Below the pieces are notes generated by a model. That model did not search any database, was not told the origin of the DNA, and was given only the letters and a program-made list of their open reading frames with translations. A program made the position numbers and the translations under genes. From Desulforhabdus sp. TSK (GTDB lineage: Bacteria; Desulfobacterota; Syntrophobacteria; Syntrophobacterales; Syntrophobacteraceae), in assembly GCF_022836495.1 (NCBI RefSeq), contig NZ_BQXM01000007.1, forward strand, positions 1 to 64,000: a stretch of DNA of 64,000 nt. The letters run 5' to 3'. Below are positions 1 to 8,442 of the stretch, piece after piece. The stretch's first letter is position 1. Each line of letters starts with the position of its first letter.

Positions 1-104
1 ATCAGTGCAAATGCCCGCATGCGGGCTCGACGAGATGAGTGGTGCTCACACATTTCTCGAAGTGTGATCAATTCGGCTTCGGATAATGGCTTTACGTACT
101 TCAC
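1..104 (-). CDS. IS630-type transposase, N-terminal end only (cut by window edge)
   Basis: Reading leftwards from a GTG at 104, the frame stays open to the window edge and begins MKYVKPLSEAELITLREM, followed by a basic SRRARMRAFAL stretch. This matches the start of IS630-family transposases, whose N-terminus is a helix-turn-helix DNA-binding domain. An AGGAG motif sits five bases before the GTG. Only about 34 residues are visible, so the DDE catalytic domain, completeness and activity cannot be judged. It marks the left side of the AT-rich accessory segment that follows. Confidence 0.6.
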   Translation of the reverse strand, partial: MKYVKPLSEAELITLREMCEHHSSRRARMRAFAL

Positions 105-567
105 GCAGGCTCCTCGTAGAGGCTTTGTTATTAACATCGTAATATCACTTATCCGATTTCGTTCATCATATCAACTTTGTTTGAAAACATTTGCTTGGGT
201 ACTTAACTCAACAACATTGGGTAACCGCGCTCAAGCAAGTCCTGGCGCGGTTTTTCTAATTATGACCAACCCTCATTTAAGTCTGAAACAATATACTTAG
301 ATTTCAACAACTTTACCCCTGAACGGTCACAAATTTGAGCGATTCTAAAAGTTCTAAATCTAAAAATGTGTACAGAATGACAAAGTTGTAAGTCAGAAAT
401 TGAAAATCTTCTTAATTCAAAACAGTATAAAATATAATAATCAAGGTAAATTAAATAACATGAGATTAGCTTTATCCCAAAAGGCATACATCATGCATAA
501 AATCCTCTTCAATTTTATTCATTTCAGACCAATCACGAACAAATTACTTCAGAGGGGGAGATTAAAA
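105..567. other. AT-rich gap between the transposase start and the first secreted protein
   Basis: This stretch holds the terminator-like hairpin at 223-257 and otherwise no convincing gene. Short open frames exist on both strands, but none has a ribosome binding site or recognisable protein features. Base composition is much more AT-rich than the window average. The promoter of the gene starting at 568 should lie here, but no clear -35/-10 or -24/-12 pair was found. Confidence 0.5.
223..257 (+). terminator. Rho-independent terminator-like hairpin
   Basis: AACCGCGC at 223-230 pairs with GCGCGGTT at 245-252 and is followed directly by a run of T. No plus-strand gene ends just upstream within the window, so it may belong to a gene lost or displaced by the IS630 element, or act against read-through from the left. 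Confidence 0.55.
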
Positions 568-2202
568 ATGTATAGAAGATTATTCTTTTTGGTTTTAGTA
601 GTGTGCGCATTCACTTATACAGACAATTATTCACATTCTGCCGAAATAGGACCATTACTTCAGAAAGAAAATCTAGTATACAAAGGTGCATTTAGAGTTC
701 CAGCTGGTAATCTTGGCGGTGAATCAAAAAGATCCAATACTCTTGGCTTTGGAGGAGGCTGCTTAACCTATAATAAAACTAGAAACTCATTATATATTTC
801 CACTTATGAACGACTTATACTTGAGCTATCTATACCAAAACCTATTATAAGCAATAACATATCAGATTTAAATACTGCAACTTTATTACAATATCCTGTG
901 GATCTCACGAGCGGGAACTATGATAATTTAAAAGAGGATAGAACTCCGATAACAAACGGAGGTGTTCCTGGCGGCTTTTTACTTTATAATAATAAGTTAG
1001 TGGGATCAGCATATGCTTATTACGATGGTGCTTATCAAGGGACTTACTCGCATTTCACGGCCTCGCCGAATTGGATAGCTGATGGGAAACAATTTAAGGG
1101 CTTACAAAAAGTTGGCGTAAATCCCATTAATCCCACATCCGTAAACGGCGGCTTCGTTGGCGGCTATATGTGTGCTATCCCACAGGAATGGCAAGCAACA
1201 TTTGGTGGACCTGCATTGACGGGAAAAGGAGCCATCTCTGTCATTGGCAGATCATCTACAGGCCCATGCGCCTGGGTATTTAACCCTGATGCTATAGCCG
1301 AAAACACAACTTGCCCTGCGAAAATATTATTAGGATATCCGTCCGGCCATACAACATTAGGAGCATATACTGACGTCTCCAATTTATATTACAATCGCAC
1401 CGCTGAATATAACGGAATGGTTTTTCCATCAGGAAGTAGCAGTATTCTTTTTTTTGGAAGAATTGGTTTGGGAGTTACCGGGGAAGGTGATTCTTGCTAT
1501 GGTTCCAATATCGCAGATGCTTCAAAACATTACACATTTCCAAATGAACAGGTTGTTACTTCAGTAACACCTAATGAATTAAAGGTAGCTCAACTTACAT
1601 TTACAATTCCTTCCGGTCTTAATATATTGGCTGGCGTCGGAGTAACCGCAAAACCAACTGCTAATTTAAATTATCATGTATCAGGAACTGTAACATCTTA
1701 TTCAGGAACATCTTTAGTAATTAATGTAGCTTGGGATAAAGTTTTAGGCGAAGGCACCGGATTTTATAATAATTGGCAAATACATATTGCCGGTACAACT
1801 GGTGAAGGCTCCGTTCCTTACTGTTATGACTTGGTATACAACACAAAGGGACCACACGCATATCCATATATTTATCAGGCAGTTGCTTATGATGCGAACG
1901 ATTTGGCAAAGGTACAAAATGCGATAACAAACCCAAGCACTGGTCAACCTTATCAACCATGGGATCTAAAACCTTATAGCAGATGGGTTTTTGACTTTCC
2001 ATTTGCCAACCCAAATGGTCGCGTTCTAGGGGTCGCATATGATTCAAGTACGCAAACGTTATTTATATCTCAGGATAGCGGTGACAAAAATGGGTTGGAT
2101 CCTCTTCCAATAATATACGTTTACCAAATAACAATCCCTTCTAAACCACAAGTGTTCATTTCAGCACCAACAAATTTAACAGCACCCCCGTTAAATAAGT
2201 AA
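568..2202 (+). CDS. Secreted protein of unknown function
   Basis: The start at 568 is chosen because AGAGGGGGAG lies just upstream and translation then opens with a clean signal peptide (MYRRLFFLVLVVCAFTYT, cleavage near HSA-EIG). The open frame extends further upstream without a binding site. The 544-residue product is rich in Gly, Tyr, Ser and Asn, and repeats short strand-turn segments such as NKTRNSLYIST and DSSTQTLFIS, which suggests a beta-propeller-like fold. No catalytic motif and no C-terminal sorting signal were seen. It is strongly AT-rich, unlike genes after 3.8 kb, and is followed 10 bp later by a transglutaminase-like gene. It may be an extracellular structural or binding protein; the family was not recognised. 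Confidence 0.75.
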   Translation: MYRRLFFLVLVVCAFTYTDNYSHSAEIGPLLQKENLVYKGAFRVPAGNLGGESKRSNTLGFGGGCLTYNKTRNSLYISTYERLILELSIPKPIISNNISDLNTATLLQYPVDLTSGNYDNLKEDRTPITNGGVPGGFLLYNNKLVGSAYAYYDGAYQGTYSHFTASPNWIADGKQFKGLQKVGVNPINPTSVNGGFVGGYMCAIPQEWQATFGGPALTGKGAISVIGRSSTGPCAWVFNPDAIAENTTCPAKILLGYPSGHTTLGAYTDVSNLYYNRTAEYNGMVFPSGSSSILFFGRIGLGVTGEGDSCYGSNIADASKHYTFPNEQVVTSVTPNELKVAQLTFTIPSGLNILAGVGVTAKPTANLNYHVSGTVTSYSGTSLVINVAWDKVLGEGTGFYNNWQIHIAGTTGEGSVPYCYDLVYNTKGPHAYPYIYQAVAYDANDLAKVQNAITNPSTGQPYQPWDLKPYSRWVFDFPFANPNGRVLGVAYDSSTQTLFISQDSGDKNGLDPLPIIYVYQITIPSKPQVFISAPTNLTAPPLNK

Positions 2203-2212
2203 AACAGATTAT

Positions 2213-3448
2213 ATGTCGTTGCGTAAATATTTGCGTTTAGAACAATACCAACTTTCATTTTTTAGCCTACTTAAACAGCTTTTAAGGGTTATAATCACTC
2301 GTGCATTGGCAAAATTATACTGTTCTGATCAGCAATCTGTGACGACCATAACTAAACGTTACTGCGTTGGAAATACATATTTTCAATCTTCCAATTTTAT
2401 TGAAAGTTGGAAAGCTGTCGAAAAGCAATTTGCTGGAATCAAGGTATTAAGAGCATCCACTCAAAATAGGAATAGGTACGATATTCCTTTTGTCTATGAG
2501 AGAACAAATGCCCAATATCTAGTTGAATTTCGAGATTATTATCATTTAGAAGATACAATAAAAGATTCCGATAATGAATACGTCGCTATGCAGCGATTAG
2601 CTGCTTGGGTTGGAACGCAATGGGATCATGGTACCTCTAGTGTGCCTGGAGGTACCAAAGTCTGCAATCCGATTCAAGTCGTCCAGTCAGGCCAAAGGGG
2701 CGCCAAGTTCTGGTGTGAGATTGCTGCAAGACTAATGGTCCACGCAGCTACTGCTTTAGGATGGCCTGCTCGCTTGGTCACTTGTTCTCGTAACGGCTAC
2801 GCGTGGGAGCATGCAGTCGCAGAACTTTGGTCTAACGTACACAAAAAGTGGTTTGTGATTGATCCCGATTTCAATATTGTTTATGAGCACAATGGTATAC
2901 CTCTATCTGCGTTCGAAATTTGTCATCAAGGCCTAGAGCTCGATAGTAAAGGTTTGATTAGAATAAAGTCTTTTGCGCCTATTAAACCGAGTTTGAGACC
3001 TACGAATCTTATCCCATTTTACAAATATATCCATATCGATATGCGTAATGATTGGTGTACACGGAATATCAGACGTGGCAGCCCAACTAGTGGTGATATA
3101 GCGACATGGTACACAACGAATAAGCATATCAACAAAATTCTAACTTCCGCAATCAAAATTGACGATGAAAATATCTTTAATTGGCCAGTCAACGTGGTCG
3201 AAATTCATATAGTCAAAGCTTATCAAAATCTTCATGACATTATTTTAGATATTAATTTATCAGCATATAGTCCATATTTTATCGACTTCGAAATTTCATT
3301 AGACCTTAATCCATGGTTTACAAATAAGTATGGACGATTTTCTTTCAATATTTCTAATGGAATTCATTATATACATGCACGAACCATTACTGAGTATCAA
3401 AATAAAGGCCCAATAAGTACAATGTGTTTTCAAGTACAACTTAATTAA
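2213..3448 (+). CDS. Transglutaminase-like domain protein
   Basis: The middle of this 411-residue protein carries a transglutaminase/papain-like core: a Cys in AKFWCEIAARL, a His in YAWEHAVAELW and an Asp in WFVIDPDFNI, in the usual Cys-His-Asp order. Members of this superfamily act as proteases, amidases or acyl-transferring enzymes on peptide amides. The N-terminus has no clear signal peptide and the ATG at 2213 lacks a good binding site, so the true start may be internal. The C-terminal third is unassigned. It is AT-rich like its neighbours, lies 10 bp after the secreted protein and 23 bp before the acyl carrier protein, and so probably shares their transcript. The target is unknown. Confidence 0.7.
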   Translation: MSLRKYLRLEQYQLSFFSLLKQLLRVIITRALAKLYCSDQQSVTTITKRYCVGNTYFQSSNFIESWKAVEKQFAGIKVLRASTQNRNRYDIPFVYERTNAQYLVEFRDYYHLEDTIKDSDNEYVAMQRLAAWVGTQWDHGTSSVPGGTKVCNPIQVVQSGQRGAKFWCEIAARLMVHAATALGWPARLVTCSRNGYAWEHAVAELWSNVHKKWFVIDPDFNIVYEHNGIPLSAFEICHQGLELDSKGLIRIKSFAPIKPSLRPTNLIPFYKYIHIDMRNDWCTRNIRRGSPTSGDIATWYTTNKHINKILTSAIKIDDENIFNWPVNVVEIHIVKAYQNLHDIILDINLSAYSPYFIDFEISLDLNPWFTNKYGRFSFNISNGIHYIHARTITEYQNKGPISTMCFQVQLN

Positions 3449-3471
3449 TATACTCTACCAGGAGCTTAATA

Positions 3472-3768
3472 GTGGAAATAGAATTAATTGAACGGATTGT
3501 TTTAGAATCAATAGAAATTTCAAATTATACCCTTGATGACGATAAGAAAATAATTATCTCACACGATGCCAAGCTGTTTGGAAAAGATGGCCAATTAGAC
3601 TCCATGAATCTAGTTGCGCTACTGATACAAGTCGAAGAAACTCTGCAGGACCAGGGAGTAGAAATTTCCCTAACTGATGAACATGCAGTTTCCGTAGCAA
3701 GGAGCCCCTTTAAAGATGTTCCTTCTCTGGTTAATTATATCGACCTACTGATTAAGACCATGCAATGA
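3472..3768 (+). CDS. Acyl carrier protein
   Basis: This 98-residue acidic protein has the ACP signature around LDSMNL, where the Ser would carry 4'-phosphopantetheine. The helical pattern before and after it fits the four-helix ACP fold. It starts with GTG behind a CCAGGAG site. It overlaps the following reductase gene by four bases (ATGA), which argues for translational coupling. It is not the housekeeping fatty-acid ACP, because no fab genes are near and the segment up to here is AT-rich. The partner ligase at 4466 is the obvious candidate to load it. Substrate unknown. Confidence 0.8.
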   Translation: MEIELIERIVLESIEISNYTLDDDKKIIISHDAKLFGKDGQLDSMNLVALLIQVEETLQDQGVEISLTDEHAVSVARSPFKDVPSLVNYIDLLIKTMQ

Positions 3769-4469
3769 CTCAAAAACGTCAGATACTCATAACAGGCACA
3801 ACCAAAGGACTGGGCGATAAACTCGCTCGTCATTTCCTTGACGAGGGGGATATCGTTTTTGGCTGTGCTCGTTCGCCCACCGATCTTACCCACGACAACT
3901 ACCACCATTTTTGCCTGGATGTGACTGACGCTAAAGGTATCAAAGAGGTTTTCTTCAGGATAAGGCAAGATTTCGGCCGACTCGATGCGTTGATCAATAA
4001 CGTCGGGATTGCAAGCATGAACGCGTTCGCACTGACTCCCCTGGAGACTGCAAGAAAGATCATGGAAGTCAATTATTTCGGCACCTTTTCCTGCAGCCAG
4101 AGGGCTATCGGTCTCCTGAGAAAGTCCAAGGCACCACGGATCATCAACCTGTCTACAGTAGCCGTTCCCCTCAATTTGGAAGGCGAGGCGGCCTATGCAG
4201 CATCCAAGAGCGCGGTTGAAACCCTCACACGCATCATGGCTAAGGAACTGGGAGGGTTTGGCATTACCTGCAACGCAGTCGGTCCTTCTCCCATCGCAAC
4301 GGACCTCATCAAAGGCGTTGGGGAAGAGAAGATCCAGAAGCTGATTCAGGCGCAAGCCATCAAACGCATGGCAACTCCTCAGGATGTTATCAATGTCGTC
4401 GAATTCTTTCTGAGGCCGGAAAGCGGGATGATTACAGGCCAGACGATTTACCTCGGAGGAATATCATGA
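3765..4469 (+). CDS. Short-chain dehydrogenase/reductase, FabG-like
   Basis: The 234-residue protein shows the classical SDR layout: glycine-rich TGTTKGLGDKLA for NAD(P) binding at the N-terminus, NNVG after the fourth strand, a Ser in INLSTVAVP, and the catalytic YAASK. Length fits 3-oxoacyl-ACP reductases. It overlaps the ACP gene upstream (ATGA) and the ligase gene downstream (ATGA), so the three are probably translated together. The likely role is reduction of a 3-oxo or similar group on an ACP-bound acyl chain; this is inferred from context, since many SDRs act on sugars or free substrates. Confidence 0.85.
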   Translation: MTQKRQILITGTTKGLGDKLARHFLDEGDIVFGCARSPTDLTHDNYHHFCLDVTDAKGIKEVFFRIRQDFGRLDALINNVGIASMNAFALTPLETARKIMEVNYFGTFSCSQRAIGLLRKSKAPRIINLSTVAVPLNLEGEAAYAASKSAVETLTRIMAKELGGFGITCNAVGPSPIATDLIKGVGEEKIQKLIQAQAIKRMATPQDVINVVEFFLRPESGMITGQTIYLGGIS

Positions 4470-5953
4470 CAATGGAATTCCTTCTGGATAAGCTGGAAAG
4501 TTTCAAAGACCGGGAAGCGGTCGCATCCGGTTCTTCCGTGACGAACTATCGGCACTTGCTGGAACAAATAGAAATCTGGCGCAAGCGACTTCGGGAGGAG
4601 CAAATTGAGCGAGGGGCAGTGGTCTCTTTCGACGGGGATTATTCCGCAGAGTCCATAGCACTCTTTTTAGCTTTGGCGGAAAACAAAAATATCATCGTTC
4701 CCCTTTCGGCCGACTCTACGGCACATCATGAGGAATTTCGGAAGCTGGCGGCGAGCGGGTGTCATGTTCGATTGGCTATCGAAGGACTGAGGGTGGAAGA
4801 TTTTGGAAAAGGTTCCGGCTCCAACAGTCCAGTGAAAGAGGAACGGCAGGCCCCGTTAAAAAAACTGGATTCCGGCTTCCGCCGGAATGACGAGAGGGGG
4901 AGACTTACAACATCTTACGAGATCATGACAGTACCGGAGGCCGGTGATGCCGCAGATCACCCGCTGTATGCAGAGATCCGGAAGAGGCAGTCTCCAGGAC
5001 TGGTCTTGTTCTCCTCGGGTTCTACGGGAAAGAGCAAGGCTGCCGTCCACGACCTGGGCTCACTTTTCGAAAAGTTCAAGGCCTCGCGGCAGGCATGGCG
5101 AACCATCGTCTTTCTTCAACTTGATCATATAGGCGGGATAAATACCTTGATTTACACTTTATCCAACGGGGGAACCATCATCGTTCCCGCCGACCGCAGC
5201 CCAGCAACTGTATGCCGTGCGATTCAGCAGCATCGAGCCGAACTGCTCCCCACCTCCCCCACCTTCCTGAATCTGCTGCTCCTTTCTGGCGAACAGCGCA
5301 ACTGGGACCTTTCTTCCCTCAAACTGATCACCTACGGAACCGAACCCATGCCCGAAAGCACTCTTCAGCGTTTGGCGGCAGAATTGCCCCATGCGAGGCT
5401 GCAGCAGACTTATGGGCTTTCCGAACTGGGCATCTTACAGTCTAAATCCAGAGATTCCCAATCCCTCTGGGTCAAGGTGGGAGGGGAAGGCTTTCAAACC
5501 AAAATTGTCGATGGCCGACTCTGCATCAAGTCCAGGTACGCCATGCTCGGGTATCTGAACGCCCCCTGCCCTTTCGATGCAGAAGGCTACTTCGATACAG
5601 GCGACCAAGTCCTGCAGGATGGCGTCTGGATCAGGATCCTCGGGAGAGACAGCGAAATCATCAACGTCGGAGGCTACAAGGTCTTTCCTGCAGAGGTGGA
5701 AAGTGTGCTGTTGGAAATGGATGCGGTAAAGGATGCCGTGGTTTTCGGGATGGATCATGCCATCACGGGAAAAATCGTGGCGGCAAAGGTTAGCCTCAAA
5801 GAGCCCATGCCACTGAAGGAATTCAAGTCGCAGATGCGGCAGTTTTGCAAATCGCGTCTGCAGGCCTACAAGGTGCCGAGTAAGGTGCTGCTGGCGGAAG
5901 GCCCTCTGCACAGCGAGCGGTTCAAAAGAATGCGGAAGAGCGCGGAAGATTAA
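4466..5953 (+). CDS. AMP-forming acyl-CoA/acyl-ACP synthetase
   Basis: A 495-residue ANL-superfamily enzyme that activates a carboxylic acid as acyl-AMP and passes it to CoA or an ACP thiol. Visible motifs are the phosphate-binding LFSSGSTGKSKA, the QTYGLSE motif, the YFDTGD adenylate motif and a C-terminal IINVGGYKVFPAEVE hinge region; the last catalytic Lys is expected near the C-terminal end. It overlaps the reductase by ATGA and shares a transcript with the ACP. Odd feature: residues about 134-143 (LDSGFRRNDE) are the translation of a short inverted repeat at 4865-4893 found elsewhere in this window, sitting in a non-conserved N-terminal loop. Substrate unknown. Confidence 0.85.
   Translation: MTMEFLLDKLESFKDREAVASGSSVTNYRHLLEQIEIWRKRLREEQIERGAVVSFDGDYSAESIALFLALAENKNIIVPLSADSTAHHEEFRKLAASGCHVRLAIEGLRVEDFGKGSGSNSPVKEERQAPLKKLDSGFRRNDERGRLTTSYEIMTVPEAGDAADHPLYAEIRKRQSPGLVLFSSGSTGKSKAAVHDLGSLFEKFKASRQAWRTIVFLQLDHIGGINTLIYTLSNGGTIIVPADRSPATVCRAIQQHRAELLPTSPTFLNLLLLSGEQRNWDLSSLKLITYGTEPMPESTLQRLAAELPHARLQQTYGLSELGILQSKSRDSQSLWVKVGGEGFQTKIVDGRLCIKSRYAMLGYLNAPCPFDAEGYFDTGDQVLQDGVWIRILGRDSEIINVGGYKVFPAEVESVLLEMDAVKDAVVFGMDHAITGKIVAAKVSLKEPMPLKEFKSQMRQFCKSRLQAYKVPSKVLLAEGPLHSERFKRMRKSAED
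4865..4893. repeat. In-frame intragenic inverted repeat inside the ligase gene
   Basis: GGATTCCGGC and GCCGGAATGACG flank four bases and form a short hairpin. The same arms occur in the 158-bp elements at 34776 and 48974. Here the copy is inside a coding sequence without breaking the frame and encodes LDSGFRRNDE. Confidence 0.8.
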
Positions 5954-5981
5954 GAAGCATCTCTGGGTTGGATTCAAAGAC

Positions 5982-6563
5982 ATGAAGCGTCTTCTCAAAC
6001 TCTTCTTCATCCGAATTTCCCAGCTTCTAGTCCTCCCCTGTGCCGCTATCTGCTGGGCCGAAGGGAGCTTGTGCGATCATTCCGAAGCCTTCTTTCTCTT
6101 CTGGTCCCACCTGTTTTCAATCCTGCCCGGCACTCCCGGCCTCTTCATCCGCCGCGCCTTTTATACCCTCACCCTCGAACGATGCTCTCCGGAATGCTAC
6201 ATAGGATTCGGGGCTATTTTCACACATCGAGCGACTATAGTGGAAAAAAATGCCTATGTCGGGCTCTATGCTCTGATCGGCTCAGCGCACTTGGGGGAAA
6301 GGTGCCTCATCGGGAGCCGGGCAAGCTTGCTCAGCGGCGGGTATCTCCATAGCCGCAGGGAGGACGGCAGCTGGGCACCCTTTGATCCGTCACAAATGAT
6401 CCAGATCAAGATCGGTCGAGATGCTTGGATCGGCGAAGGCGCCGTCGTGATGGCCGATGTGGGGGACGGGAGCATGGTTGCGGCCGGAAGTGTCGTTTCA
6501 TCCAACATAAAGGCCAATATTGTCGTTGCCGGCAACCCTGCACGCTTCGTTAGAAATCTTTAG
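5982..6563 (+). CDS. Left-handed beta-helix (hexapeptide) acyltransferase
   Basis: The 193-residue product begins with a hydrophobic helix and then shows imperfect hexapeptide repeats (for example IGSAHLGERCLIGSRA, then IGRDAWIGEGAVVMADV) ending in VVAGNPARFVRNL. This is typical of WbbJ/NodL-type O- or N-acetyltransferases, which form trimers and use an acyl-CoA or acyl-ACP donor. A His in LLSGGYLHS is at the usual catalytic position. It is a diverged relative of the protein encoded at 7736, and both flank a membrane acyltransferase. It follows the ligase by 28 bp. The acceptor is probably a sugar or polysaccharide. Confidence 0.8.
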   Translation: MKRLLKLFFIRISQLLVLPCAAICWAEGSLCDHSEAFFLFWSHLFSILPGTPGLFIRRAFYTLTLERCSPECYIGFGAIFTHRATIVEKNAYVGLYALIGSAHLGERCLIGSRASLLSGGYLHSRREDGSWAPFDPSQMIQIKIGRDAWIGEGAVVMADVGDGSMVAAGSVVSSNIKANIVVAGNPARFVRNL

Positions 6564-6566
6564 AAA

Positions 6567-6684
6567 TTAGACAGGATTAACAGGATAGACAGGATGAGAG
6601 CTGAATATTTTTGAAAAGGAAGATAAACCAACTCACCTGTGGAATAATCAAGAATCGAATCCTGTAGATCCTGTTAATCCTGTC
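6567..6684. repeat. ACAGGATTAACAGGAT inverted repeat
   Basis: A direct arm at 6567-6595 and a complementary arm at 6660-6684 flank about 64 bases. A second, tighter copy lies at 8341-8420. Both sit directly after LbH acyltransferase genes. Confidence 0.8.
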
Positions 6685-6695
6685 GAGAAAAAAGA

Positions 6696-7739
6696 ATGCC
6701 TCAAAGAATCAATTTTGTAGACTGGCTGAAAAGCGTGGGGATGTTTCTCATCGTGTTCGGTCACGTTGTTGGCCCTCCCTTCAATCAGTTCACCCAGCCG
6801 ATCTATCCCAAACAGCTAGGGGTGGCGCTTTTTATTTTCGTCATGGGCTGGAGTCTTGCCAACGAGGAAAGACCGCGTTGGCGGGTTGCGTTCAATCGGC
6901 TCTTCCCGGTCTATTTGTTCGGGATCGGTTCTGCAGTCTTGCTGAGTGGGATAGTGTTCCTGGCACAGAGGGATTTGAATCCAAGCAATTATTTGCCGTT
7001 CATGATGGGAATAAACGTTTTTCTCAACTATTTTCCCGCCAATCCCACAACCTGGTATATCGGGACTTATGTACATGTCATTCTGATTTGGTGCTTCTTT
7101 TTGCAGGGCAGGAACGTACCTTTCTGTGGGTTGGGCCTGGCTCTGGTCGTGGAGATAGGGCTGCGGGCCGCCATCATGTACACGGGGTACAACTACACTG
7201 CCTACATGATTCTGCCCAACTGGGCCACGGTCTTTCTGCTGGGCATGTATTTGAGGGATCGAGGGGATCTCGATGGCAAGGCGGCGTTATCTCTCCTGGC
7301 GCCGCTTTGGTTTTTGTCGCTGTTTGTATGGGCGACGGTCTTCAACCCGTACAACCTCGACAAGTCGTTTCCATTTCGTGATTTTCCCGGGGAAGCGACG
7401 GTCTTCAGCCTGTTGGCTCGTTCCGGAATGATCTCCTTCTTGTACCTGTTTCATGTCCTGCTTCTTTTTCAGATCTTTCGGCGTATCCAAGCGAATGGGG
7501 TGGTCAGGTTTTTTTCAAGAAACACTCTACTGATTTTTATTCTACACATGCCTTTTTTGTATGCCTTCCATTCCTGGGTTTACAGGGTCATCCCCATGGT
7601 GTGGCTCAAGAAGAGCGTGATGATTCTTCTCATGTATGGGGGAATTGGACTTTTTTCCGAGGTTGTTTTGCGCATTGTGAAACCGAATCGTTTGAGAGAG
7701 AGGGTGTGGGAGAAAGGGAGTGCGCTTTTCGAACAATGA
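6696..7739 (+). CDS. Membrane acyltransferase, acyltransferase-3 family
   Basis: A 347-residue integral membrane protein with roughly ten hydrophobic segments. It opens with RINFVDWLKSVGMFLIVFGH, the typical start of acyltransferase-3 (OafA/fucose-4-O-acetylase-like) proteins, in which the membrane His is needed for transfer. These enzymes move acyl groups across or within the inner membrane onto polysaccharides or lipids. The gene overlaps the next LbH acyltransferase by ATGA at 7736-7739. Three acyl-transfer genes in a row downstream of an ACP and ligase suggest a decorated exopolysaccharide, but the acceptor cannot be read from sequence. Confidence 0.8.
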   Translation: MPQRINFVDWLKSVGMFLIVFGHVVGPPFNQFTQPIYPKQLGVALFIFVMGWSLANEERPRWRVAFNRLFPVYLFGIGSAVLLSGIVFLAQRDLNPSNYLPFMMGINVFLNYFPANPTTWYIGTYVHVILIWCFFLQGRNVPFCGLGLALVVEIGLRAAIMYTGYNYTAYMILPNWATVFLLGMYLRDRGDLDGKAALSLLAPLWFLSLFVWATVFNPYNLDKSFPFRDFPGEATVFSLLARSGMISFLYLFHVLLLFQIFRRIQANGVVRFFSRNTLLIFILHMPFLYAFHSWVYRVIPMVWLKKSVMILLMYGGIGLFSEVVLRIVKPNRLRERVWEKGSALFEQ

Positions 7740-8344
7740 AGATGACGATTAAACGCATCGTCTCGGTGGTCATGCGGGTGCTGTCCCTGCCGGTGCTGCT
7801 GATTTACAGGCTCGAGGCCCTCTGTGTGGGGGAAATGAAGGCCTTCGGCATGGTGACCCAGTGGGTGTCGCTGGTCCCGGGTTTGACAGGCGAATGGTTT
7901 CGGAGAGCGTTTCTACAGTGGCACACGGGCCTGAGACTGGAAGACTGCTGCATCAGCTTCGGAACAACCTTTTCGGACCCTAGGGTCGTTATCGGGAACG
8001 GGGTCTACATGGGCAGAAGCTGTGACATTGGATACGCCGAAATCGGCGAAAATTGCATGATTGGGAGCTCCGTCCATATCTTGAGCGGTCTCAAACAGCA
8101 CAGCTTCGACGACCTGGACACGCCCATAAAAGATCAGCCGCGTGAGTTTTCGAAGGTCACCATCGGAGAGGATACCTGGATCGGGAACGGGGCGATCATC
8201 GCTACGGATGTAGGCCGGAAATGTATCATAGGGGCAGGAGCGGTGGTGGTGAAGCCTCTACCTGATTATGCCATCGCCGTCGGCAACCCCGCTCGCATCG
8301 TAAGGTACCGAGCCGGTCGTGGGGAAGAGACTAAAAGATATTAG
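7736..8344 (+). CDS. Left-handed beta-helix (hexapeptide) acyltransferase
   Basis: The start at 7736 gives an ATGA overlap with the preceding gene; the frame is open further upstream but only as overlap. The 202-residue protein has hexapeptide repeats (VVIGNGVYMGRSCDIGYAEI, IGEDTWIGNGAIIATDVG), a likely catalytic His in ILSGLKQHSF, and the closing AVGNPARIVR. It resembles the 5982 protein in length, membrane-proximal N-terminal helix and repeat order, so the two probably arose by duplication. Its stop codon lies at the edge of the palindromic repeat at 8341. Confidence 0.8.
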   Translation: MKMTIKRIVSVVMRVLSLPVLLIYRLEALCVGEMKAFGMVTQWVSLVPGLTGEWFRRAFLQWHTGLRLEDCCISFGTTFSDPRVVIGNGVYMGRSCDIGYAEIGENCMIGSSVHILSGLKQHSFDDLDTPIKDQPREFSKVTIGEDTWIGNGAIIATDVGRKCIIGAGAVVVKPLPDYAIAVGNPARIVRYRAGRGEETKRY

Positions 8345-8420
8345 ACAGGATTAACGGGATGGACAGGATAGAAAACAAAAAAAGTCTTTTATCCTGTCCA
8401 TCCTGTTGATCCTGTCTAAA
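8341..8420. repeat. ACAGGATTAACAGGAT inverted repeat, second copy
   Basis: Arms at 8341-8369 and about 8391-8419 are nearly perfect complements around a short A-rich loop. It begins within the stop codon of the upstream acyltransferase gene and could form a transcript-ending hairpin. Confidence 0.8.
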
Positions 8421-8442
8421 AGATGACTGTGGTGAGTCAAGT

